A DNA stretch of 64,000 bases from Mimachlamys varia (taxonomy: Eukaryota; Mollusca; Bivalvia; Pectinida; Pectinidae), in contig OX392528.1 of NCBI GenBank assembly GCA_947623455.1, forward strand, positions 50,610,322-50,674,321, given 5' to 3'. The notes under the pieces were generated by a model. The model saw nothing but the letters and a program-made list of their open reading frames with translations, was not told the DNA's origin and did not search any database. Position numbers and translations under genes: made by a program. This document shows, piece after piece, positions 37,101-46,303 of this stretch (position 1 is its first letter; every line of letters begins with the position of its first letter).

Positions 37101-38349
37101 CAATACATATCCTTTTCCCGACAGGTTTTACCTGTGTTTTGTTGAACATCACTAAAGTTCCTGTGCACGGCTTTAAGTACTTCAGTTTTTTGTCTCCATA
37201 GATACTTGCGTACATTTCTGAGGGTAGAACATTTACTGTTGCTCCACAATCTAATTGGAACTCGACATCCTTTCCTGCCATAGTAACTAAGGCGTTTATT
37301 CTCTTTTTGTGTTTGGTACCACATACATTGATTTCCTCAATGCTGTACATGTACTCTTCTGAGTCTGACGATTGACTCTCATCTTGACATACATAGTTGA
37401 CCTTTGATCTCTTTTTTTGTTGATGTTTGCGAGTTGTTTGACCTTTACCTTGACCTTTACACTTGATCTCAAAATGGTTGGTTCCACCACATTTACGGCA
37501 CTTCTGCCCCCATGCTGGGCACGCTTCCTTTTTATGTGCATGAAGTCGTCCACAGAATTTGCATTCATTCCCTGAGAAGCCTTTGGAACTACCAAAAGTT
37601 CTTTCATTGTGCTTTTTTCTGTCATGGTCTCTCGACTGATGTTTGCGAATAACTTGTACATCTTCTTGTGTTATTTCGCGAAGTTGTTTTGATGTTTTTT
37701 CGGTTGCTCTACACACATCGATACATGAAACAAGAGTGAGTCTCGCGTCCTGTAATAGTTTTTTACGCGTATTGTTGTCTCTGATCCCGATTACCATTCG
37801 ATCACGGATGAGATTATCTTCCAGTGTTCCGTAATTGCAGGTTTTTGCCAAACTGCGTAAGCTGGAGACATATGTGTCAATACTCTCCCCTTGTTCCTGG
37901 TCTCTTTTATTGAAACAGTATCTTTCATATGTTTCATTTGTTTTCCCAACACAAAATGTGTCAAACTTCTGTACAACTTTATCAATGTCCTTAGAGTCAT
38001 TGTCTGTATCAAACTCGAACCCTTCAAATATTTCCAAAGCGTCAGGCCCTATACAGATGAGAAATGTTGCGGTCCGTAATGATTTTTCTTTCAAGGTTAG
38101 CCCAGTCGCGATCTCATAGTTATCCCATACACGTTTGAAGCGTTTCCATGATTGTGTAAGATTAGACTTCATATCTAACTTGGGTGGAAATGGTATGTTG
38201 AACGCTGGTATGTTTACATGGACTGGACCGGGTGCTGGGGCTGGGCCTTGTTCATGATTTGCCATTGTTATTTCGTTTATTTGACAATGTTCTTTATTAA
38301 CTGTATAATGTTGATAATACACAGAAAATTCAGAGTTCAAAATGTTCAC
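34129..38349 (-). CDS. Gag-pol polyprotein of the LTR retrotransposon
   Basis: An uninterrupted frame of 1,406 codons. The likely start is Met29 (MANHEQGPAPAPG, codon at 38265-38263), because the preceding residues look like leader. Order on the protein: capsid-like gag (about 40-250), two zinc knuckles (about 261-300; the second is CRKCGGTNHFEIKC, CX2CX4HX4C), aspartic protease with LDCGATVNVLP (about 365), RT with an IHDDIIVYG catalytic box (about 660), RNase H starting QCDASQSG (about 815), and integrase. The integrase has an HHCC finger ending CDICNSY (about 1040-1075) and DDE residues in VDYYSDFF, ITDNGPPF and NGKAENAV (about 1115, 1153, 1190). No chromodomain and no env. It makes the proteins for reverse transcription and insertion, and by inspection all catalytic residues are present. 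Confidence 0.95.
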   Translation of the reverse strand: MNILNSEFSVYYQHYTVNKEHCQINEITMANHEQGPAPAPGPVHVNIPAFNIPFPPKLDMKSNLTQSWKRFKRVWDNYEIATGLTLKEKSLRTATFLICIGPDALEIFEGFEFDTDNDSKDIDKVVQKFDTFCVGKTNETYERYCFNKRDQEQGESIDTYVSSLRSLAKTCNYGTLEDNLIRDRMVIGIRDNNTRKKLLQDARLTLVSCIDVCRATEKTSKQLREITQEDVQVIRKHQSRDHDRKKHNERTFGSSKGFSGNECKFCGRLHAHKKEACPAWGQKCRKCGGTNHFEIKCKGQGKGQTTRKHQQKKRSKVNYVCQDESQSSDSEEYMYSIEEINVCGTKHKKRINALVTMAGKDVEFQLDCGATVNVLPSEMYASIYGDKKLKYLKPCTGTLVMFNKTQVKPVGKRICIVKNPKNKRKYHFEFVVVQGGVNPILGSQAIQEMNYIKVNTNVIKEGPGQVHQIDNKMVTNSENELAKAFPSVFQGEGKLEGKLHLEIDETVQPVKQPTRKLPIALKDKVKKELDTLANKGVISQVQVPTDWISSLVVVSKPSGKIRLCIDPQPLNKALKRNNYPTPTIEDILPDLQKARLFTVVDAKNGFWHVELDEESSLLTTFSTPWGRYKWNRMPFGIAPAPEEFQRRMDQALEGLEGIKAIHDDIIVYGCGNDDDHARADHDKKLMALMQRCQDKGVCLNKDKIKLRLNEVAYMGHIIASNGLRADPEKVKGIAEMPTPRDKKEVQRLLGMINYVQKFSPCLSEKTAPLRQLLKDDVEFVWDENVHGRAFEDIKAILSSAPVLKYFDTSKDTVLQCDASQSGMGACLLQEGHPICYASRALTPTEENYAQIEKELLAVVFGMERFENYTYGRKVLIESDHKPLEIICKKTLVSAPKRLQRMLLRLQRFNFTVTYKPGPEMHMADALSRAFAPYEKTREQRSRSERDVENVNLVQHLPISPDRLKELQEETEEDEELSQLKSIVRRGWPDKRDTLPECLRFYFPFREELTIQNGIIFKGDRVIIPQSMRIAMVERVHSSHIGLQACLRRLRECLYWPNMNTDVKEFIEKCDICNSYNDAQGKEPLISHGVPSRPWEKIGSDIFDFNQKSYLITVDYYSDFFEVDRLHDKTAKEVITKLKRNCARHGMPDTLITDNGPPFQSKEFRNFVRTYEIQHTTSSPYYPKSNGKAENAVKTIKRLMKKSLEDKSDPYLALLEWRNTPSEALGVSPNQRIFGRRTKTLLPMSTTLLKPQASNDITERLQKRKEIKFYNRGARNLSTLKDGDTVRIKPATDRKKDWAKGKVVGKPINIRSYQVETEDGSTYRRNRSFLRKTKEPFQPAIDEPSKSIGTPSQPTQHVPTREPQTNASPESMQSSSPPTSVEPIRMSTRVSRKPAYLSEYVTTIHWV

Positions 38350-38539
38350 GCGAGCGTAAATTTAGTATTCACATCAATTTACCTCGACTCACACACGTAC
38401 AATGGATTTCAACCACGTGCGATTTCTCCGTAGTCCGCCATTGTCCTCTTCGTGTTACACAGATTTTCCATGTTTACACTAGATTTTCTGTTTGATGCTG
38501 CGTACTCAAATACCTTTGTTAGTTCTCTTGGGTTCTTTT

Positions 38540-38555
38540 GCTCATTCTGACACCA
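38540..38555 (-). promoter_or_regulatory. Primer binding site of the LTR retrotransposon
   Basis: The minus strand reads TGGTGTCAGAATGAGC directly inside the 5' LTR. The first 11-12 bases fit the 3' end of tRNA-Leu (TTCTGACACCA). Confidence 0.7.
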
Positions 38556-38739
38556 TGTAGCGTGTTTCCCTTAGCTAATAAACAACGCATGACAACATCT
38601 TGATGGACCGTGGTCAGGTACTGCTTGTATTCAGATTACCTCGTGTGCATACAATACTGCTTCCGGTTAGGGAGTACTCATTACTTGATAAACATGTATG
38701 GGGAGCCGTCATTGTAGCAGTCTTTGTATTAACGTTACA
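38556..38739 (-). repeat. 5' LTR (right copy)
   Basis: 184 bp, identical by eye to the left LTR. The tRNA primer site follows directly at 38555 and lower coordinates. Confidence 0.93.
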
Positions 38740-38744
38740 TCCAT

Positions 38745-40230
38745 GAAAAGTCATGTTTAGATATAAACCAAATATCAAAATGGACTTCTGGTTAACATAT
38801 ATGTTTTTTTCCGTATTTAACTTGCAATTTCTGCATTAAAAATCAGTTATGGTGTATTTAATAGATGAATTTTGAAATAGAAAGTTGGATAGGCTATGAT
38901 GAACATATTCGACATATACATCATGATATTATTACTCCCTAACACATTTTGTTTTATGATCTTGGCCGCATATGGTGAACACATACAAATGTACGAACAT
39001 ACTCGAACAATAATCTAATCGATAAGAAAGTACATGTCTGTTCAGGAAAATGACGGACGGCTCGTATCTGTATACGTAGTACAGGCAATGATAACGTATG
39101 TAGGTGACTAGTGTATATAAAACATACTGAGATAAACCTGGAGTCGACAGATATAGAAAGACAAGAGGTTCGCGAGACCTGTATCCCGTTTTTTACTGAA
39201 GCCCATCGATACCAAATATAATATATATATAATAAAATTATTGCGTTTTTTCGCAAAATATTTTTTTATATTTTTTACTTGGCACCATTGGGTTTCCGTA
39301 TATTTCTGACGTTGTCCTCTCTAGAACTATACTTTCAAAACAAACTTGGTTTCAACGAATTGTATTGGAACAAATAACACTTTTAAAGGAGAAAACGATA
39401 CACATTAAACCAAAACGAAAGCTGGATTCATCGATACCGAAGGCGCCGGTGATGTTTGTGTAACTCGTGCCCCAGTATCATTACGTGTTCTGCATATCAT
39501 CCCATACTTAAGGAAGTATCCTATTAGATAATTGGCTAACTAATATGATAGTAGGACTACACGTCACCGACCGTAACCATGACAGCGACTGTCATACATA
39601 ATTAAATGTATTATGTGACAAGCATCCACTGGCGAAAACTAATTAACTGAAGATGACGTAGAGTCCCAAAGCCCTTTGTTGGTGTTGAGACATACATGTA
39701 CGTAATATAATATATATACGTCCATTCTTCATTACTGCTACCTGCCACGGTATACGTGTGCGTATTAAAACTAATTTAGTCGTGTGTTGTTTACCACAGA
39801 GACCTGAGAATTTGTTAGGGCTAGCTTACTGTGTTTTGGGTATTTTATACCTTGGGATGGTTGGGTGGGGGTGGGAAGGTTAGGTTGAGATCAATTACCG
39901 ATAATCCCCTTTCTTCCAACGCAATTGTCATATATACGAGATCTAGAGTTGCTTTTGAGACGCAAGAAGTGACGTCTGTTTGAATGAAGAATGCTAATTG
40001 ACCAGACAGAGGATCGACGCGAAATGATATATATATAATGTATTAGATCACCTTGCTCCAGGCGCGGTATCTAAATTGGGTGGGAGTTTCAGTAATAGAC
40101 AGCTCTGGACATTTTCTTGTAAATACATATGAAAAGCATTACGTGAAGTACACTAGACGTGGTATATTGCATCTCAGAAACTGGGGGGGGGGGGGTATTT
40201 TCATCGGAAATATTACTCTTAAACACTAAA
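38745..40230. other. Intergenic DNA with one repeat relic
   Basis: No gene seen. 39795-39930 (CCACAGAGACCTGAGAATTT, GAGATCAATTACCGATAATC) is a diverged copy of the foldback family at 43.9-44.35 kb. A run of G lies near 40183-40194. Confidence 0.45.
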
Positions 40231-40231
40231 G

Positions 40232-40512
40232 GGGCCGTGGTGGCCGCGTGGTTAAGGTGTTCCAACATTCTACACCTAGTTCTCCACCTCTGGGTTTGAG
40301 TTCGAATTCCACGTGGGGCAGTTGCTTGGTATTGACTGTAGGTCGGTGGTTTTTCTCCTGGTACTCCGGCTTTCCTCCACCTTCAAAACCCGGCACGTCC
40401 TTAAGGACTCGCACAACTAAATCAGCCTATCACGAAGTGTTTCATACGTTTGTAGTCCCTACCGAAAATTTGTTCCGGCTAAGTACAGTGTTTCTGAAGA
40501 ATCTAAATAGGT
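40232..40512 (+). mobile_element. tRNA-derived SINE, second family (Leu/Ser-like head)
   Basis: GTGGCCGCGTGGTTAAGGTG (A box) and GTTTGAGTTCGAATTCCACG (B box) are spaced as in a tRNA with a long variable arm. The body has GGTCGGTGGTTTTTCTCC and CTCCGGCTTTCCTCCACC, and the right end is near AGGACTCGCACAACTAAATC. A degraded relative lies at 63636-63800. Confidence 0.68.
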
Positions 40513-41061
40513 AATTGTTGACATATTCAGCATTGAATGAAATCTATAGATATTTAACTTTACAAAATTTCATACTTTTGGTAGATTTTGATATGTGATG
40601 GCGGATTGATATGGGGTCAAACGTCAGAGGGTGTTCCCGTCCCATTTCACTGGTTTGACATGTAAATTTCCAGTTGTCCGAAGCAGACGCCCGTAGCGAG
40701 CTAAAATGCCACGAAACTCCTGATAAAATGTCATTTGAAGTCTTTGTCATGTACATATCTGTGAATCCAGGCAGTTGTCACTAGTGTTGAACTTCAAATA
40801 TTAAAGTTACTAGCTCTAAAGCTTAGCAATAACATATAGTAAATTATTTAGTATGTCTCAAAATAACAACTCTATGTATACATGTACGTCAGATTTTACA
40901 GTCAATTAGTTTCGCCAATTGATGTTTGTCGCGTGATACATTTAATTATGTACGGCAGTCGCTGTCATGATTACGGTTGATGACGTGGAGACCTACTATG
41001 ATAGTAGATACACAAATATGCTATTCCTCTCTACACATTTAATCTAAACCTTAATCGTGTA

Positions 41062-41138
41062 GTACAGCGTCCCCCTTCGAGGGCCCCAAGCAAAGCCTCG
41101 ATTTACATTTGGTTCAGATCCTGCGTAGCACCAGTTTG
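41062..41138 (+). other. Candidate 5' leader exon for gene B
   Basis: A segment with CGAGGGCCCCAAGCAAAG ends at CAGTTTG|GTAAGTT (donor at 41139). It resembles the leader candidate of gene C (CGAGAGCCCCACCAACC, donor GTAAGTT). It would splice to the acceptor near 46270 before the ATG of gene B. Speculative. Confidence 0.25.
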
Positions 41139-41139
41139 G

Positions 41140-42115
41140 TAAGTTTACTCATCGTATGTTATTAAGTTGCTATTTTTTGCAAAGAGGTTTACTTCAAGCT
41201 GCATACATATTTTGCTTTGTTAAACAACTGTTTGTATGACTTATACAGCTACTGGTAACATTTTGTAAGAATAAGCGACCTTCGCTTTAAATTGATAATG
41301 TCCCGTATATATATACTATATAGTGGTTTCATGTGTACCGATTGGCTCTATATCTGCGGGGCACCTCTCATTATTTACCAGCGCGCAAGGACGGGTCATC
41401 AGGCCTTCATTGTATACGTCCGCCAAAATGCCCAGGGACGTCCCAGAATGAGACCAGTGACACCAATACACTTACCAGCCGTACTAGCTAATCTCCTTAT
41501 AAAGGCTTACGATTCAATGAGAAACTTTTAAAGTCGAGGTACATATTTTGTACTTCGGTCAGGAAGGGTATACACCATTATCTACTATACGCCTATATAG
41601 CCTTGAATGACATTTAAAGGCAGTGTGCATGTATATCGGTTTACCAAATGTTATCTGGAGTTGTATAGCCGCGATGTAAATAGAAAAGCTATCAGTAAAT
41701 AGAAAAAATAAGTCTGATGTCGTTTTCCCGCAGCATTTATCAACCTTCAAAATCTACTTACGGAGCCTCGTACATGTCCGTCTGCGCAAAAATTCTAGCG
41801 AGTTCCACAATTATTTTCATAGGACATGATATTACGTTAAGAAATTCATCTACGTGACATTTAATACTAACTCATAACTTGGAGTTATGTCTCGGTAGCT
41901 ATCTCCGAGCATATATTTACTAGGCATATGTCTTCACTACCCCAGGGTCCAGTCTTATATCCTTCTTTATCACATGGTCAAATGTATACTCCCTGAATGT
42001 ATAATAATTACAAAACAGACTTCATTTACCATCCATTTGAACCTTTCGATCATCATATATGTTCAATACCTACCAACGTAACCAAACATCCTACGTATTA
42101 CATGGCACTTTAAAA
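41140..42115. other. No gene seen
   Basis: AT-rich spacer with only short frames (41292-41531 among them) that show no family features. Confidence 0.4.
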
Positions 42116-42388
42116 GCGGTAAATAACAAGAAATTCTTGACAGATAAATACAAAGAATTGAAAATAATTCAGGTTGGGCCCACTTCAACAACAACCCGAA
42201 GTTAGAAGACAGTTCAAAATGGACGCGTGTTTACAAATACCGTGTTTCAACTGCTGCCATACCGGTTATCGTGTAAAAAATCCATCTTGAATATTGCTGA
42301 TATCAGTTAAATCTATAATAATAAAAAAGTTATTAGGCTTGATTTTCGCTTCAGGTTTTGCCAAAAGTTACGTATATTGGACCTTTAA
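42116..42388 (+). mobile_element. AGGCCC-family MITE, copy 4 (left end missing)
   Basis: Begins inside the family at AGCGGTAAATAACAAGAAAT and runs to TACGTATATTGGACCTTTAA. It lacks about 110 bp of the left end. Confidence 0.7.
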
Positions 42389-42611
42389 GTCTTCGGTCAC
42401 CACCAACTTACACACGAAATACATCTCAAACATATGTATGAATCATGTATGAATCTAGAATAATAATTGCATGTAATTACCATTCAGGTATAGCCGACTT
42501 TGTCACAAAACACCGGTACCTGAGAATTGGTAACAGTTGGTATTTTGGACGTATCTTGTTGTAAAGAGATGGTAGATATCTTGTAAGACATCTTAGTGGT
42601 AAAGAAATATT

Positions 42612-42905
42612 AGAGAATATCAAAGCGTCAACAAAACCGTAATCCGAACTGAAAATCGATTAAAGTTGGGGCAAAATATGAACAGAGGATTTACATCGAC
42701 ACCCATGTAAAAGTACAAGAGAATACGATCAGGTGTTCCGGAAAAGTAAGCGTCTTCTGCTTCATCGCCGGCATCCGCCATGTAATTCTTTGAAAAATTC
42801 AAGTAAACATCAAGTCCTCAAAGTGAGAACCGAATCATTTTTGTCAATCACAACAAGTAAGCACACTAATGAGCATATTCAAAAAACGTCCATCTTCTTA
42901 GAGAT
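42612..42905 (-). mobile_element. Penelope-like 3'-tail fragment (copy 5)
   Basis: AATCCGAACTGAAAATCGAT, GGCAAAATATGAACAGAGGA, CAGGTGTTCCGGAAAAGTAA and CAACAAGTAAGCACACTAAT follow the order of the other tails. Strand is in RT sense. Confidence 0.65.
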
Positions 42906-43037
42906 GCACTGTCGATAGAACAAGGCACAGCTGTTTGTATTGTATTGTCCAACGTTATATGTTCAGAAACGATTTATTTGAGTGGATGCTTGACCATGCC
43001 AGCTTTCATTTTCGCCCGTCATTAGGTGTCCGAAATA

Positions 43038-43415
43038 TTAAAGGCCCATTACACGTAACTTTCGGCAAAACTTGAAGGGAAAATCAAGCCGAATAACTTA
43101 TTACATTTATAGATTTAGTTAAGATTAACTGATATCAGCAGTATTCAAGATGAATTCTTGTGAGGTTACCGGTACAGCAGCATGCAGTTGAAATACCGTA
43201 TTTGTAAACACGCGTCATCTACATTCGGCTTGTTATTGAAGTGAACCTGAATTATTTTCTATTCTTTGGATTTTTTTGTCAAAAGTTTCTTGGTAGAAAC
43301 CGCTAATGTTTTCTTTGTTTTAGATTTATTTTTGAATGGTTATCAACTGGATTTTTTTCAGAATTATTCAGAATCCCGAAAAATTTCCCGAAGTTACGTA
43401 TGTTGGGCCTTTTAA
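43038..43415 (-). mobile_element. TTAA-flanked MITE, AGGCCC family, copy 5
   Basis: Starts TTAAAGGCCCATTACACGTA and ends GTTACGTATGTTGGGCCTTT then TAA, in inverse orientation to copy 4, which lies about 650 bp to the left. The interior matches copies 1-3. Confidence 0.72.
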
Positions 43416-43879
43416 CTTTAAACTTTCGTTGAATTTGCGAAAATATGTCCCCTATAGTCGGATATGCAACACCTGGTGTGTTGAAAGGACTGAGATAAAA
43501 CTTCGATCAAGTACGTTACACTTTTAATTATTAAAATACAAAAAATCGATTTCATATAAACTTTCCTGTGTAACGATCTGAAAAACATGCATTAATCATT
43601 TCTCGACATTGCGTACTTTCATATTTTCATTCATTAAAAAATGTAGCAGATTATTTGATGATGGATTCCGGCTGCGATAACTTCGACCAACATCAACGCT
43701 TTAATTATAATTTTAAAAGAGTATTGTAATCAAGTCCAATTTGTGAAAACATATGTCGACTACATATAAAATGTCCTAGTACAATATAAACACAGCAGCT
43801 GTGTCTATGGTACCGCAAAGCAACCCTTCGATCTTGTCAGCAGAATAAAAATTTCGTTTTGAAAGCATTTTATACTGTC

Positions 43880-44350
43880 ACGCACACAGGGACCTGAGAA
43901 TTTGTTACAGCTAGTTTTGGACCTAAAATAGGGTGTTTAGAGTAATTTTACACATTTGGGGGGTTAAGATCAATTTTCGATAAAAATGCCCCCTCAATGG
44001 TCATAAAAGCTTTCTCAGAAAACAAGAGGTCCCTGTGGTCACGCATTCCTCTAGGTGATCCCTTCACTAATGAAACTATGATATGTTTTGCCAAATTTGA
44101 TTACGCTTCTCTTCTATACAATGAAACCACAGGGACATGATAATTTGTTACAGCTAGTTTTGGACCAAAATTACGGTATTTAGGGCAATTTGACACTTTT
44201 GGGAGGTTTAAATCAATTTCCGATAAAAGTCTCTCCTCAATGGTCATATGATGGGGAGGGGACAATTTTATCCAAAATTGATCTTATTGATCTAAAACCC
44301 CACAAAGTGTCAAATTGCTCTATTTGTAATGAGTTATCAGGTCCCTGTGG
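43880..44350. mobile_element. Foldback repeat with CCACAGGGACCTGA ends
   Basis: 44127-44350 starts CCACAGGGACATGATAATTT and ends GAGTTATCAGGTCCCTGTGG. The arms share CAATTTGACACTTT and GGGGAGGGGAC-type sequence. A one-armed copy lies at 43887-44005 (CACAGGGACCTGAGAATTTG). Similar sequence recurs at 39795. Confidence 0.6.
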
Positions 44351-45835
44351 ATAAAACGAGGTGGTAGTTACATGTCAGTGTACACATTGACCTCTGACCT
44401 AGTAAACATGACTTACTGATATTTACAATGTATAAACATCATTGGTATTGGACATTTCAATTGTTTTAAACAAGTATATATTTGTGAAATGTTATTACTT
44501 TAGTTTTAAACGAAGCCCCCCCCCCCCTCCCCTTCCCCCCATGAGACTGAAACCTTAAATATAAAGTATCATAATATGTCAGTTGTTACCTGAATGAATT
44601 TCTTTACGGACCCAAAGTAGCAAATTCACTATGTATCGACCTCCGTTAACGTACATGTAAATATTATACTGCCCAAGGCAGCATTAGATACCCCCTCCCC
44701 CACCCTCACCCCTCGCCCCCCACCCGAGACTAAAAGCCAAAGGAAAAGTTATATTTCTTAATACAAGCCTGGGTATGTACAGAATGTATACTTGACCTGA
44801 TATAGACCACCAGCTTGTAAGATTGGTAGACATATGGTAAATGTATTACCAATGGTAATCATAATTGGCAACATAAATCAAAGTACTTTCATGGCAACAT
44901 AAATCAAACTACTGAAAGTACTTTGGACACAAACCAAAGAAAGAAAAATATGTTATTTACACTGTACGATTGTAATGTATGGAACAAGTGTGACAGCTGG
45001 ATTTGTTTAATTTTTAATTTGGATTACAAAGCAAGCAATTTGGATTCGTATACTTTGCACGCCCTTCATCCTTGTGTATATCACAGTATATATAATATCC
45101 AGTGTACAGGAAATTCAAATTTTTAACCTTTGGATCGACAGCACTTAGTGTTTAATATTTGAGATAGATGTCGAAGTGATAGACAGTCCGGTATTTTGAC
45201 ATGACCGATCCGAATGTTTAACTATGAACATGACTTATCGTAATTGTACATCAAAATGTACCGTGTACAAGATATGTAATATTTACATTCCATATGTTCA
45301 CGTCATTTATGATATATAGCCTTTTGATGAGGTTGATGCAGGGTTTTATCAACCGGAGAAAAAATATCGACCGAGGACGAAGTTTTCAACCACATTAAAT
45401 TAAATTCTCAAACAATATTATAACAATACAATATTAAATACTTCCAGAACGCTTTAACAGCTGTTGATGTTTTCCGTTTGATATTGTTAGACTCCACGCC
45501 GTCGAGAATAGCATCTTTTGGATTATTTGTAAGAACGACGAACCTGTCGTCTGCCATTACTGTTGTTGCTGTCAAGCAGTGCCAAGGTCTTCGGAGCTCT
45601 TGACGTTACGTCATATTTCTATTTTTAGGAACATCCAGTTAACCAGTTTTTTACCAGCTTTGTTGCACGACTGGTCAACATGACTTTTTATCGGGAATCA
45701 CGTTGTGCTATCTTAGCCAATCAGAAAGTGTAAAAAATATCAATTTATAATAACAGACAATATGCAACTATGATTATGTCAGAATACCATACTTTCTATC
45801 ATTGCGACATCGAAACATCTTATTTTTCAAGGGAT
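44351..45835. other. No gene seen; C-rich tracts
   Basis: C-rich runs at 44515-44540 and 44690-44725. Otherwise AT-rich spacer. Confidence 0.4.
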
Positions 45836-45837
45836 GT

Positions 45838-45935
45838 CTAAGTTGGCGCAGTGGTACATGTAGCAACCGCTGGTATTTCTGTCGTTTCGATTTGGTGCCA
45901 TAGATCGTGAGTTCGAGGCCGGTTATACAGGTGTA
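45838..45935 (+). repeat. tRNA-like SINE-head remnant
   Basis: TTGGCGCAGTGGTACATGTA resembles an A box and GTGAGTTCGAGGCCGG a B box, with spacing near that of a tRNA. There is no body or tail, and no cloverleaf can be closed by eye. Confidence 0.35.
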
Positions 45936-46303
45936 AGGCTCTTAAAGTCAACACTATGTCTTCTTTCGTCATTTGTGTTTCTGTGTTATTTATTTACAGT
46001 GTATAATATTCACATGTATACTTGTATCAATACATATTATCGAGTTACCAAGACTTAGTATGTTCAAATTTTGTTGCAAGCTGAAACATGGTAAATATAG
46101 GTACTCATTTGTTTATGCCTACTTAGTAAATATTATTATACATAGTAAATTGTACATCCTAAGTCTTCAGATAACAGATCAGTAAATATCAGAAAGAATT
46201 ATCATAGAACTCAAACGCCATTTGAGCCGAAATCGCGACAAAATATACATGTATATGTCCGTTTTCTTACAGCGCCTTTCACCTCCAGCATATCCTGTTC
46301 AAA

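Larger units (their letters stand above)
33631..38744 (-). mobile_element. Intact Steamer-like Ty3/Gypsy LTR retrotransposon
   Basis: The element spans 33636-38739 (5,104 bp), is transcribed leftward, and is flanked by a 5-bp duplication TCCAT (33631-33635, 38740-38744). Its two 184-bp LTRs are identical by eye, start TGTAGCGTG and end AACGTTACA. One open frame encodes gag-pol. The primer site next to the 5' LTR reads TGGTGTCAGAATGAGC on the minus strand, fitting the 3' end of a tRNA-Leu. A purine tract, AGAAGGGGGA, abuts the 3' LTR. LTR size, primer, single frame and lack of env match Steamer-like elements of bivalves (Mag-type lineage), though the RT was not placed in a tree. Confidence 0.93.

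Noticed and set aside
34352..38433. Plus-strand ORFs of 60-127 codons across the retrotransposon
   Set aside because: They are antisense shadows of the intact gag-pol frame.
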